DNA of 64,000 nucleotides, from contig OX638344.1 in NCBI GenBank assembly GCA_951813555.1, forward strand, positions 2,261,076 through 2,325,075, in the 5' to 3' direction. A program made the translations under genes and the position numbers. Each line of letters opens with the position of its first letter. Within the stretch, counting starts at the first letter, position 1. Origin of the DNA: an uncultured Acidimicrobiales bacterium (GTDB lineage Bacteria > Actinomycetota > Acidimicrobiia > Acidimicrobiales > Bin134). Of this stretch, positions 1 to 8,837 are shown in pieces. The notes under the pieces are model-generated. The model had not been told where the DNA came from. It was given only the letters and a program-made list of their open reading frames with translations, and made no database searches.

Positions 1-327
1 GCCATGCTCGAGAGCACCGAGCAGCCTGAGCAATGGCTGGGCTGGTCGGCCAACGGAACCGACTGGGGGTGGCAGACCCTCTCTGACGCGTTCAACCTCC
101 CGACTCTTGGCGATGATGAGGACGGCTTTAGCTCGGTCAGTCTGGCGGTCGGCAGAGATTTCATTATCGCTCACGTTCTGCACTGGAGAACCAGCGGTTC
201 CGATTCCGCCCAAGCCGGCCCCGCCGTGTCATCACCCGATAGCGACTCCGGCGATGATGACTACGCGATATCCAGCAGCATCACCCCTCCCCAACCCCCA
301 CGCTGGTTCATCGCCAAGGTGGGCTGA
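1..327 (+). CDS. Asp-box lipoprotein-like protein, C-terminal fragment (5' end outside window)
   Basis: Open frame from the window edge to TGA at 325-327, so only about 108 C-terminal residues are visible. It aligns with the C-terminus of the next gene: WSANGTDWGWQTL against WSVDGSDWEWQTL, a matching VAVGSDF-like stretch (VGRDF), and the shared ending PPRWFIA. SANGTDW resembles the Asp-box (SxDxGxxW) of sialidase-type beta-propellers. The gene ends five bases before its paralogue starts, so the two are a tandem duplication, probably co-transcribed. The signal peptide and most of the propeller lie outside. Function is unknown; an extracytoplasmic anchored propeller is inferred from the neighbour. 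Confidence 0.75.
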   Translation, partial: AMLESTEQPEQWLGWSANGTDWGWQTLSDAFNLPTLGDDEDGFSSVSLAVGRDFIIAHVLHWRTSGSDSAQAGPAVSSPDSDSGDDDYAISSSITPPQPPRWFIAKVG

Positions 328-332
328 CCTTC

Positions 333-1709
333 ATGCTGGTGAAACAACCAGCGGCTCTACTGGCCGCAGCGATCGCCCTGGCATTAGGCACGGCCGCGGC
401 CTGCTCCTCGCCAGGCGGCACCGAAGTGACCGCATCCAGCGAGATTGCCGACCCAGTGCCGACCCCGACACCGCTGGTCGCCACCCCGGAAGGGGCTTCC
501 CCAACTCCAGAGCCCGCCGGCAAGCCAACGGTCACCCCCACTGAGTCTCCTGATGCCCCTGGGCTGGTTTGGACCGAAGTCGATATTGCCGACGCCCTAG
601 GTGCAGATGAGCACTCGACCATCAGCCTCGAATCGGTGGGAGACGGGCGAGTGCTGGCCTTGAGCTCCATCGACCGCGGCGTAGACAAGATTCTGGTCAC
701 CGAGAACAGCACGGATTGGGCACCAATCCCAGTTCCCGCTGGTTTCCTGCCTTGGGAAGTCGACATCATCGGCGACCGCTGGTTGATCCAGGGATGGGAC
801 ACAACTGTGGAAGCTCCGGGTACTCAGATTCTGTTCTCCGACGACCAAGGAGCGAGTTGGACTGAGCTGGTGGTCGACTTGGGCTCGTTTGAAGGCACGG
901 CTTGGATAGCCGACGCCATCGTGGCCGGGGAACGCATCGTGGTGGTGGCACTCAGCGACGGAGAACCGCCTGGCATTGAGGCAATTCCTGAAGACGACAT
1001 GGACTACCAGCCGAGCATTAGCAGCGTTCACATCTTCTTGAGCGATGGTGGGCCGGCGGAATGGGTGGCGGAGTACCCGGGGTGGTTCTACATCGGCTAC
1101 GGAGCGTCTGACGGTTTTCACCTGATCATGTCCGGTCCGGATGGTCTCTCATTGTTGGAGTCACCCAATGGTCGTCAATGGACTAGTACCACCGTTGACG
1201 TCGAGAATGCCGACGGTGCCCAGAACGAACTGTGGACCACTGATGAGACAGGCGGAAAGTTCAGGGTCGAGCGCTTCGAGGGCGTCTACGGGTCAGACCA
1301 GGTATTGACATTGCCCGAAGGGGTGAGCTGGATGGTCGACCTGGCGGTCGGACCTGCGGGTGTGGCCGGGGTAGGAGCCTCGGAAACGGAATCGGCCGAA
1401 CAAAGCGCCTATGACCCCGACATGTTCTTGGTCGGCTGGTCAGTGGATGGCAGCGACTGGGAGTGGCAGACCCTTCAGGAGGCTTTCGGCCTTCCCGAGC
1501 CCACTCAAGACCAAAACTCCTTCACCGAAGTGCAAGTGGCCGTTGGCTCCGATTTCGTGCTCGCCCAGGTTCAGACCTTCGAGTTTCCCGAGGCCGAGTT
1601 TGACGAGGACCTCGAGGTCGGCGTCAGCCGGCCCGATTCAACCTCTGCCTACCTCTCTGCTCCTATTTCCCCCTCGCCCCCGCGCTGGTTCATCGCCTCG
1701 GTCGACTGA
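333..1709 (+). CDS. Predicted lipoprotein with Asp-box (BNR-like) beta-propeller repeats
   Basis: 458 residues. The N-terminus (KQPAALLAAAIALALG then TAAAC) reads as a lipoprotein signal peptide with Cys near residue 24. A Pro/Thr/Glu-rich linker follows (about 30-70). Asp-box-like motifs are visible: SDDQGASW (about 169-176, exactly SxDxGxxW), SPNGRQW, SVDGSDW (about 370) and a weaker TENSTDW. Such repeats sit at the blade turns of sialidase-like beta-propellers, but no catalytic sialidase residues can be identified, so this is more likely a binding or structural lipoprotein. It follows the truncated paralogue by five bases. Substrate unknown. Confidence 0.75.
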   Translation: MLVKQPAALLAAAIALALGTAAACSSPGGTEVTASSEIADPVPTPTPLVATPEGASPTPEPAGKPTVTPTESPDAPGLVWTEVDIADALGADEHSTISLESVGDGRVLALSSIDRGVDKILVTENSTDWAPIPVPAGFLPWEVDIIGDRWLIQGWDTTVEAPGTQILFSDDQGASWTELVVDLGSFEGTAWIADAIVAGERIVVVALSDGEPPGIEAIPEDDMDYQPSISSVHIFLSDGGPAEWVAEYPGWFYIGYGASDGFHLIMSGPDGLSLLESPNGRQWTSTTVDVENADGAQNELWTTDETGGKFRVERFEGVYGSDQVLTLPEGVSWMVDLAVGPAGVAGVGASETESAEQSAYDPDMFLVGWSVDGSDWEWQTLQEAFGLPEPTQDQNSFTEVQVAVGSDFVLAQVQTFEFPEAEFDEDLEVGVSRPDSTSAYLSAPISPSPPRWFIASVD

Positions 1710-1732
1710 CGGCGAGGTTGCCAGCAGCCACT

Positions 1733-1738
1733 TAGACT
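1733..1738 (+). promoter_or_regulatory. Putative leaderless -10 element (TAGACT)
   Basis: TAGACT fits the actinobacterial TANNNT -10 consensus and ends six bases before the amidohydrolase ATG at 1745. That spacing places transcription start at or next to the start codon. No Shine-Dalgarno is visible. Part of a recurring pattern in this window. Confidence 0.5.
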
Positions 1739-1744
1739 CGGCGC

Positions 1745-2905
1745 ATGATCATCGATGTGGACACCCACTGGGAGATCACGGGGGACTCGGCGGGGGTTGA
1801 CCCGATGAAGCCGTGGGCCGATCAGATTCCCGACAACCGGACGCATCTGTCAAACGCCATCGCCGGCGACCTGCTCCAGGTGCTGCCCCCGGAGCGCCGG
1901 CCCAGTCCGGCGGAGCTTTTGCCCAAGCTGTTTGAGCAGGCCGAAAAAGCAGGCGGGCCGGTGATCTTGCATCCCCGACACGACTCCACCGCCGCCGAGC
2001 GGGTGGCCTGGATGGACTCGGTGGGCATCGATCACTGCCTAGTGAACCCCGGTGGCTACTGGCAAAAGCTCGACTACCTGCGGCCCGAGGATCGCGTGGT
2101 CGCCGCCCAGCGGTGCAACGACTTTCTCACCGACCAGCTTTGGGACCAGCGCCACCGGCTCCACTCGGTTGCCACTGTCGACTTCTCCGACCTTGACGAC
2201 GCGGTGGCCGAGTTGGAGCGCTGCCGAGAACGAGGGGCCCGGGCGTTCTTCCTCTACACCTTGCGGGGAGCACCCGCCTGCGGCCCGCCCGGCCACCCCG
2301 ACTGGGACCGGGTGTGGGCTGCGGCCATCTCGTTGGGCATGGTGGCGGTGATCCATGTGGGCAACACCGAGGCCGACTTCTCGAAGTGGGCCGACATCGG
2401 CTGGGACCTGCCCGACGGGGCCGGCGTGGGCGGGCTGATCCGGCTGGCCAACACCCAGCGGCTGCACGCGGCCCAGAACCTTATTGCCAGCATGCTGTTC
2501 GGCGGGGTGTTCCACCGCTTCCCCAACCTCACCGTGCTGATCGAGGAAATGCGGGCCGGATGGCTTCCTTGGTATGTGGCCACGCTGTCCCGCCAGTGCC
2601 TGTCGTCGCCGTCTTTGGGGGATTGGCCGTGGCCGGTGAGCGGAGAGGAGATGCTTTACCGCAACCTGCGGCTTACTCCCCTGCCCGGCTTCGGCGACTC
2701 CGACGCCCTCGACGTGCTGGGCGCGCTGCCCGACATGGTGGTGTTCTCCTCCGACTACCCCCACCAGGAGGGCAACGCTGATCCCATCGAGCTGTATCGC
2801 CCGACTCTCGACGAGGTCGACGACAAAGTGAGAACCGCGTTCATGGGAGCGACTGCTGCCGACTGCTTCACCCGCATCGGCGATCCCCTGCCTGCGGTGG
2901 CCTAG
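1745..2905 (+). CDS. Amidohydrolase family (Amidohydrolase_2) metal-dependent hydrolase/decarboxylase
   Basis: 386 residues, a typical length for the TIM-barrel family that includes ACMSD-type decarboxylases. The N-terminal metal-site region is IDVDTHWE, an altered HxH in which the first His is Asp, as in many actinobacterial members. A central AVIHVGN carries the expected His, and the C-terminal FSSDYPHQEG holds the catalytic or metal-binding Asp with the usual SDYPH signature. These proteins act on carboxylated or aromatic ring-cleavage products. The substrate cannot be told from sequence. Transcribed alone, convergent with the selenoprotein operon; the 3' ends are about 20 bases apart. Confidence 0.85.
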   Translation: MIIDVDTHWEITGDSAGVDPMKPWADQIPDNRTHLSNAIAGDLLQVLPPERRPSPAELLPKLFEQAEKAGGPVILHPRHDSTAAERVAWMDSVGIDHCLVNPGGYWQKLDYLRPEDRVVAAQRCNDFLTDQLWDQRHRLHSVATVDFSDLDDAVAELERCRERGARAFFLYTLRGAPACGPPGHPDWDRVWAAAISLGMVAVIHVGNTEADFSKWADIGWDLPDGAGVGGLIRLANTQRLHAAQNLIASMLFGGVFHRFPNLTVLIEEMRAGWLPWYVATLSRQCLSSPSLGDWPWPVSGEEMLYRNLRLTPLPGFGDSDALDVLGALPDMVVFSSDYPHQEGNADPIELYRPTLDEVDDKVRTAFMGATAADCFTRIGDPLPAVA

Positions 2906-2926
2906 CTGCTCCCCAAAGTCCCGAGA

Positions 2927-4084
2927 TCAGCGCCCCACGGGCTGCATGTAGAACGTGATGCCGCTGGGAGCCTCTTGCTCGGTGAGGGCGTCGCGGGCCG
3001 CAGCCAGGGTCTTGCCCGCTTCGGTCTGCTCGTAGAACCAGGCCTCCGCCTGTCGGGCACCGGGAGGCGGGCCACCGACCAACTCCAGGGCAGCCTCCTG
3101 GTAGTAGGCCCGGATGTCGTGGGCAATGGCGATGGTGTCCAGCCTCGGGCCGTACACCTCCTTCCAGTGCTCGCCGGCAGCCACCCGTTCCAGATCGGCC
3201 AGCGCTTCGGCCACACCGTCAGCGTCGATGGCCCGGCCCACCTCGGTGGCCCCCCGACGGGCCACCGCCCGGTCGTAGGCGGCCCGCAGGCCATGAGCTT
3301 CGTCCACAGACGGTGCGACATCGGGGTCGTAGCGGGGCAGCAGGGCGCAAGCCAGCGGTGTCTCCACCGCTTCCACTACTTCGGGATAGTCCACTAGCAC
3401 TGGACCCGACGATGCGTCGAGCAGTTCGAATGCCGCGGCGAGCACACCGTGCTGGAATTTGGCGTTGTCGGGCATACCCAGCGGGCGACCCAAGGGGAAC
3501 TCGCAATACAGCACCCGGGGAACATTCATCCTCTCAGCCACTGCCCGCATCGAGGCCAGCACCACTGTGGCGATCCCGGCTTCTTCCAGTACGTGGGCCA
3601 GCGCACACACGGTGCGCGTGCACAGCGGTCAAACCGGGGTCAAGATGGCCACGTCCACCCCGTCTGCCCTCAGCTCGGCGGCCGCAGCCGGGCCGGTGTC
3701 GAGGCGCACCTCCGAAACCGTGTCGGGCTGGTTGCCGGCGAACGCCACATGCCGGGGGGCCACGGCCCCGATGGTGCCGGCGGCGGCCAATTCCTCCAAC
3801 CGGTCGATGGGATACACCACGTTGTGGTCGGACACATACGCCGCCCGGTCGAAATTCGAGCTCCAATGGCCCAAGATCAGCTCCCGGTCACCCCGGTCGA
3901 GCATGCGGTAGCTGACGTCGCCCCGGCCGTCGAAGCGGTCTTGGTCGGCCCGGTGCAAACCGGCGCTGGTCACGATGGCCACCGTGGCCTCGGCCAGCCG
4001 CGGGGGCGATGCCCACGGCGTGGACTCGAACTCCGGCACCGGCAGGTTGGCCATCATGTCGCGCATCACTTGGTCACTGGACAT
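2927..4084 (-). CDS. GrdB-like selenoprotein (glycine/sarcosine/betaine reductase selenoprotein B family), Sec at UGA 3629-3631
   Basis: Conventional reading breaks this gene at an in-frame TGA (minus strand, 3631-3629). The frame is open on both sides, and the junction reads LTPV-U-PLCTRTVC, the redox motif of the GrdB-like family, in which homologues carry Cys or Sec. Read through, the protein has 385 residues with Sec152 and Cys155 (UxxC). Downstream sequence (EEAGIATVV, CEFPLGRPLGMP) fits the same family, as I recall it. A stem-loop suited to a bacterial SECIS lies 11 nt after the UGA. The start ATG at 4084 lies five bases past the xylB stop (4 nt apart), so it ends the xylA-xylB operon. 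The likely role is reductive or thiol redox chemistry on a small amine-type substrate; the true substrate is unknown. Confidence 0.85.
3601..3617 (-). promoter_or_regulatory. Putative bacterial SECIS hairpin for the GrdB-like selenoprotein
   Basis: On the minus strand, GCGCAC (3617-3612) pairs perfectly with GUGCGC (3606-3601) around a five-base loop CGUGU. The stem starts 11 nt after the UGA at 3631-3629. E. coli-type SECIS elements need a short stem with a GU-containing apical loop at this distance, recognised by SelB. The element lies inside the coding sequence, as expected in bacteria. Confidence 0.7.
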
Positions 4085-4088
4085 GGGC

Positions 4089-5582
4089 CTACTCTGCCAC
4101 AGCGCTAGATCCCCATTTGCTGCTGAACTTGGGGATTTCTTGGCATAGCTCGGCGTATCGGGCCCGGACTTCTTCGCCGTTGGCGTCGGGGGGAGGCTCG
4201 ACAACCGCTCCTCGCCCCAGCGGCCAGTCGGCAGCCACCTCGGCCGGAGTGCGTCCGGTGGCCACCGCCGCGGCCTGCACAGCTGCTCCCAAGGCAACAG
4301 TCTCATCGTCGTCGGGCACAGTGACAGACCTCCCATGCAGTACGGCTCCCCGCTCCCGGTAAGCAGCCGAGCGGGCACCCCCTCCGATGAGATGCAGCCT
4401 GCCGCCGGTACTCACTCCCGCGCTCCGCAGTGCATCGAGCCCGTCGAATAGCCCACACAACACACCGTCGTGGGCGGCCAAGGCCAGCTCTTCCCGTGTG
4501 GTGTCGTTGCGGAGCCCGGCAAAGAGCCCGGTGGCGTCGGGCAAATCAGGGGTGCGCTCCCCGTCGAAGTAGGGCACCAGCACCGGAGCATTGGGGCTAC
4601 CGGCAGCGGCCATGGCCAGCTCGGCCAGGTCCGCAGGATCTACCCCCAGCCAGCGGGCCACGGTATCGGTTACCCGGGTGGCGTTCAGAGTGCACACCAG
4701 GGGCAAGAAGCCTCCAGTGGCATCAGCGAAGCCGGCCACTGCGCCCGAAGGGTCGCTGGCCGGGGTGCGCGACACCGAGTAGGCCGTGCCTGACGTGCCC
4801 AGCGAGATCACCGTGTCGCCGGGTTTCAGCCCGAGGCCGAGGGCCGCCCCCATGTTGTCGCCGGTGCCAGGGCCAATAAGCACTGCATCGCCCAATCCCA
4901 GGCCGGAGGCAGCGTCCGCGGTGATCTGCCCGGCGGCCTCATCGGGCCCGAGCACTTGCGGCAGCCGGGACAGCCAGCCAACGGGATCGTCGACCACCAA
5001 ACCCAGCAAGTCGGCCGCCATCTCATTGGCGGCCGGGTCGAACCAGCCGGTGCCCGAAGCGTCGCCCCGGTCGGTGACATGGACGCCGGATAGCCGCCAG
5101 GTAACCCAGTCATGAGGCAGCATGATCCGGGCGATGCGGTTGGCCAAATGGGGCTCGTTTTCCAGCACCCAGGCCAGTTTGGCGACGGTGAACGACGCCA
5201 GCGGCACCGAACCGCAGCGCTGCGCCCATCCCTCCGGGCTCAAGCGGGCTACCAGATCACGAGCCTGGGGCGCAGATGTGGTGTCGTTCCACAGCTTGGC
5301 CGGGCGCAGAACCTCACCGTCATCGCCCACCAGCACCAGGCCGTGCTGCTGGCCGGCCACGCTAATGGCAATGACGCGGGCCCGGTCGGCCTCAGTGAAT
5401 TGGGCGAAGCAGTCGACCAGCGCAGTCCACCATGTCTCCGGGTCCTGCTCGCTCACCGGCGGATCCCAGCGGACGTGGGCGTGGGGCGCACTGGCTCGGT
5501 CCACCAGCTGTCCCGACTCGCGCGCTCGCAGCTCGACTTTGGTCGACTGGGTGGACGAGTCCACCCCCGCAACCAGCTCCAT
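4089..5582 (-). CDS. xylB: Xylulokinase
   Basis: 497 residues from the ATG at 5582; a TTG one codon upstream is possible. FGGY-kinase landmarks appear in order: N-terminal phosphate-binding GVDSSTQSTK, the SVAGQQHG segment, GPGTGDNMGAALG with the catalytic Asp, SLGTSGTAYS, DGERTPDLPDATG, and the C-terminal GGGARSAAYRE adenosine motif. It phosphorylates D-xylulose to xylulose 5-phosphate for the pentose phosphate pathway. Its ATG shares the A of the xylA stop (TGATG), indicating translational coupling. The GrdB-like selenoprotein gene follows after 4 nt. Confidence 0.93.
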   Translation of the reverse strand: MELVAGVDSSTQSTKVELRARESGQLVDRASAPHAHVRWDPPVSEQDPETWWTALVDCFAQFTEADRARVIAISVAGQQHGLVLVGDDGEVLRPAKLWNDTTSAPQARDLVARLSPEGWAQRCGSVPLASFTVAKLAWVLENEPHLANRIARIMLPHDWVTWRLSGVHVTDRGDASGTGWFDPAANEMAADLLGLVVDDPVGWLSRLPQVLGPDEAAGQITADAASGLGLGDAVLIGPGTGDNMGAALGLGLKPGDTVISLGTSGTAYSVSRTPASDPSGAVAGFADATGGFLPLVCTLNATRVTDTVARWLGVDPADLAELAMAAAGSPNAPVLVPYFDGERTPDLPDATGLFAGLRNDTTREELALAAHDGVLCGLFDGLDALRSAGVSTGGRLHLIGGGARSAAYRERGAVLHGRSVTVPDDDETVALGAAVQAAAVATGRTPAEVAADWPLGRGAVVEPPPDANGEEVRARYAELCQEIPKFSSKWGSSAVAE

Positions 5583-6919
5583 CAACTCGGCGTGGTCCAG
5601 ATGATGCGGTTCACCTCGTTTTCGAGGCGCTCTTGGCGTCCCGACACCGGCTGAGGGCTGAGCCCATCGGCCACTGCTTGATCGGCCAGAGTGGCCAAGT
5701 CTACGTCACCCTTCATGATGTCGGCCCCCAGACCCGACTCCCACTGGACGTAGCGCTGTTCCCGGGCCTGCTCGATGGTGCCGTCGGCCACCATGGCCTC
5801 GGCCACCAACAGGGAGCGGGCCAGGGTGTCGATGCCGCCGACATGGCCCCAGAACAGGTCGTCTCGGGCCATGCTCTGGCGCCGGAGCTTGGTGTCGAAG
5901 TTGAATCCTCCGGTGGAGAACCCCCCACCCCGCACGATCTCGTAGAGAGCGAGCGACAACTCATCCACCGAGTTGGGGAACTGGTCGGTGTCCCACCCGT
6001 TCTGGGGATCGCCCCGGTTGGCGTCCACGCTGCCGAAGATGCCGTTGTCCACTGCATAGGCCACCTCGTGGTGGAACGAGTGGCCCGACAAGGTGGCGTG
6101 GTTCACCTCTATGTTCACCTTGAACTCGTCGACCAGGTCGTAGCGCTCCAAGAAACCGTGGACCGAGGCGCAGTCGTAGTCGTATTGGTGCTTGGTTGGC
6201 TCTTGGGGTTTGGGCTCGAGCAGCAACGTGCCCGAAAAGCCGATTCTCTGCTTGTGCTCGGCCACCAGGGTCAAAAAGCGGGCCAGTTGGTCGGCTTCTT
6301 GGCGCAGGCGGGTGTTGAGCAGCGTCTCGTAGCCCTCGCGCCCACCCCACAGCACGTAGTTGGCTCCGTCGAGGCGGTGAGTGGCCTCGAGCATGTGGCG
6401 CACCTGGGCCGCGGCGTGGGCGAACACCTCTGGGTCGGGGTTGGTAGCTGCTCCTGCGGCATAGCGAGGATGGCTGAACAGGTTGGCGGTGCCCCACAAG
6501 AGCCGCACCCCGGTGGCCTCCATCTTGGTTGCGGCCCTCTCCACCATGGCGTCGAGATTGGCCCGGCTCTCGGCCAGACTGTCGCCCTCGGGGGCCATGT
6601 CCACATCGTGGAAGCAGAAAAACGGCGTGCCCAGCTTCTCGAAGAACTCGAAGGCGGCGTCTTGTTTGGCCCGAGCGGCGTCCATCGGGTCTTGGCCGGG
6701 CTCCAGCCAGGGCCGGTCGAACGTACCGACGCCGAAGATGTCGCTGCCCGGCCAGTTGAAGCTGTGCCAGTAACACACGGCAATTCTGAGATGGTCCTCC
6801 ATCCGCCGCCCCAGCACTTGCCGATCGGGGTTGTAAACCCGATAGGCCAACTGGCCGAGTCCGGCGCTACCCCCGGCATGGGCCACCGGTTCGGGAACGG
6901 TGTCAAAGAAGTCGGTCAT
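5582..6919 (-). CDS. xylA: Xylose isomerase (class II type)
   Basis: 445 residues, the length of class II enzymes. Active-site landmarks are [12 protein letters not shown] (catalytic His/Asp), [17 protein letters not shown] (metal Glu and Lys), [14 protein letters not shown] and [19 protein letters not shown]. It interconverts D-xylose and D-xylulose in the cytoplasm using divalent metal. A GGAG ribosome-binding site precedes the ATG at 6919. First gene of the leftward xylA-xylB-selenoprotein operon, divergent from fhs. No xylose transporter or XylR is visible nearby, so uptake is presumably encoded elsewhere or supplied by the polyol/sugar importer at 54-59 kb. Confidence 0.95.
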   Translation of the reverse strand: MTDFFDTVPEPVAHAGGSAGLGQLAYRVYNPDRQVLGRRMEDHLRIAVCYWHSFNWPGSDIFGVGTFDRPWLEPGQDPMDAARAKQDAAFEFFEKLGTPFFCFHDVDMAPEGDSLAESRANLDAMVERAATKMEATGVRLLWGTANLFSHPRYAAGAATNPDPEVFAHAAAQVRHMLEATHRLDGANYVLWGGREGYETLLNTRLRQEADQLARFLTLVAEHKQRIGFSGTLLLEPKPQEPTKHQYDYDCASVHGFLERYDLVDEFKVNIEVNHATLSGHSFHHEVAYAVDNGIFGSVDANRGDPQNGWDTDQFPNSVDELSLALYEIVRGGGFSTGGFNFDTKLRRQSMARDDLFWGHVGGIDTLARSLLVAEAMVADGTIEQAREQRYVQWESGLGADIMKGDVDLATLADQAVADGLSPQPVSGRQERLENEVNRIIWTTPS

Positions 6920-7040
6920 TGCGTGGCTCCGTCACGACGAGAGATATGCCGCCTGATTCTAAGGTTCGCCGCACGAAGCCGCTCGATTGCGCGTACGCTG
7001 GCGGGGTTGAAAACAAGCGACAAGCATGAGAGGCGGGTCC

Positions 7041-8738
7041 ATGTCTTTTCCATCCGATCTTGAGATCGCCCGCGGGGCGAATCTCCGACCGCTGACCGAG
7101 ATCGCCGAGGAAGCCGGCATCCCAACCGAGATGCTGGAGCCCTACGGGGCGGGAGCGGCCAAGATCAGCCTGGACGCCATCGAGGCGCTGGCCGACCGGC
7201 CCAGGGCCCGCTACGTAGTGGTGACGGCCATCACTCCCACCCCGCTGGGCGAGGGCAAGACCACCACAACCGTGGGGCTGGGCCAGGGGTTCGGCCACAT
7301 CAACAAGCGGGCCACTATCGCCATTCGCCAGCCCTCCCTGGGGCCGACGTTCGGCATCAAAGGGGGCGCGGCCGGCGGCGGCTACAGCCAGGTGGTGCCC
7401 ATGGAGCTGTTCAACCTCCACCTCACCGGCGACATGCACGCGGTGACCGCAGCCCACAACATGTGCTCGGCCATGCTCGACGCCCACTTGTTCCACGGCA
7501 ACGAGTCGGGGCTGGATCTGCACAACATCACCTGGCGGCGGGTGGTGGACATCAACGACCGGGCCTTGCGCAATGTGGTTATCGGCCTCGGCGGACGGCT
7601 CGACGGCGTCCCTCGGGAGAGCGGCTTCGACATCACCGCCGCCTCCGAGGTGATGGCCACCCTGGCCCTGGCCACGTCACTGTCGGACCTGCGGGCCCGG
7701 CTGGGCCGGATTGTGGTGGGTTACACCAAAGACGGCGACCCGGTGACCGCCGAGGACCTGAAGGCCGCCGGGGCCATGGCCGTGCTGTTGAAGGACGCCC
7801 TCAAGCCCAATTTGATGCAGACCCTCGAGGGCGGCCCCGCCCTGGTGCACACCGGTCCGTTCGGCAACATCGCCACCGGCAACTCCTCCATCGTGGCCGA
7901 CCGCATCGCCATCCGCACCGGCGACTTCCTGGTGACCGAGGCCGGGTTCGGGGCTGACATGGGCGCTGAGCGGTTCTTCAACATCAAGTGCCGCTACTCG
8001 GGCATAGATCCCGACGCTGCCGTGATGGTGGCCACCGTGCGGGGGCTCAAGGCCCACTCCGGCAACCATCGGATCGTGGCCGGGCGGCCCCTGCCCGAGG
8101 CCCTGCTGGCCGAGAACCCCGACGAGGTCCACGCCGGGGGCGACAACCTCCGCAAGCAGCTGTCCAACATGAAGGCCCACGGCGTGACCCCGGTGGTGGC
8201 CATCAACGCCTTCCCCGGCGACCACGACGCTGACCTGGCCGCCATCGCCGAGATTGCCGACGAGTACGGTGCCCGCTGCGCGGTGACCACCCATTTCTCC
8301 GACGGCGGGGCAGGGGCAGCCGAGTTGGCCGAAGCAGTGGCCGAGGCCTGCGAGGAGCCCAGCTCGTTCAAGGTTCTGTACGAGGACGACTTGTCGCTCA
8401 AAGACAAGATCGCCGCGGTGGCCACCACTGTGTACGGCGCCGACGACGTGGAGTACTCGGCCACCGCCAACCGCCAGCTCAACACCTACGAGTCGGCCGG
8501 CTTCGGCAACCTCCCGGTGTGCATCGCCAAGACCCACTTATCCATCTCGTCGGACCCCTCCCTCAAGGGCGCTCCCACCGGTTGGACCCTGCCGGTGCGA
8601 GAGGTGCGGGCCTCAGTCGGCGCCGGCTTCGTCTACCCCATCTGCGGCGACATGCGCACCATGCCCGGCCTAGGCCGCCAACCCGCCGCCATGGGCATCG
8701 ACCTCGACGAGAACGGCGAGATCGTCGGCTTGAGCTGA
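7041..8738 (+). CDS. fhs: Formate-tetrahydrofolate ligase
   Basis: 565 residues from the ATG at 7041, chosen because GAGAGG at 7028-7033 sits seven bases upstream; the ATG at 7026 would add five residues and has no ribosome-binding site. Family signatures are the ATP-binding PTPLGEGKTTTTVGLGQ (about residue 66), RQPSLGPTFGIKGGAAGGGY, FGNIATGNSS and EAGFGADMGAE. It makes 10-formyl-THF from formate and ATP, or runs in reverse. It lies about 100 bases upstream of the formate dehydrogenase genes, with folD 8 kb further on, giving a complete folate-formate-CO2 branch. Confidence 0.96.
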   Translation: MSFPSDLEIARGANLRPLTEIAEEAGIPTEMLEPYGAGAAKISLDAIEALADRPRARYVVVTAITPTPLGEGKTTTTVGLGQGFGHINKRATIAIRQPSLGPTFGIKGGAAGGGYSQVVPMELFNLHLTGDMHAVTAAHNMCSAMLDAHLFHGNESGLDLHNITWRRVVDINDRALRNVVIGLGGRLDGVPRESGFDITAASEVMATLALATSLSDLRARLGRIVVGYTKDGDPVTAEDLKAAGAMAVLLKDALKPNLMQTLEGGPALVHTGPFGNIATGNSSIVADRIAIRTGDFLVTEAGFGADMGAERFFNIKCRYSGIDPDAAVMVATVRGLKAHSGNHRIVAGRPLPEALLAENPDEVHAGGDNLRKQLSNMKAHGVTPVVAINAFPGDHDADLAAIAEIADEYGARCAVTTHFSDGGAGAAELAEAVAEACEEPSSFKVLYEDDLSLKDKIAAVATTVYGADDVEYSATANRQLNTYESAGFGNLPVCIAKTHLSISSDPSLKGAPTGWTLPVREVRASVGAGFVYPICGDMRTMPGLGRQPAAMGIDLDENGEIVGLS

Positions 8739-8837
8739 CTGGCTCTCACTGTTGCCCATGACCCTGTGAAGGACACTCGGTTGCGGGACAGATAGGCTTA
8801 ATCGACCTCAGGGTGCCTTTGGGGGAAGGGGGTGTAC

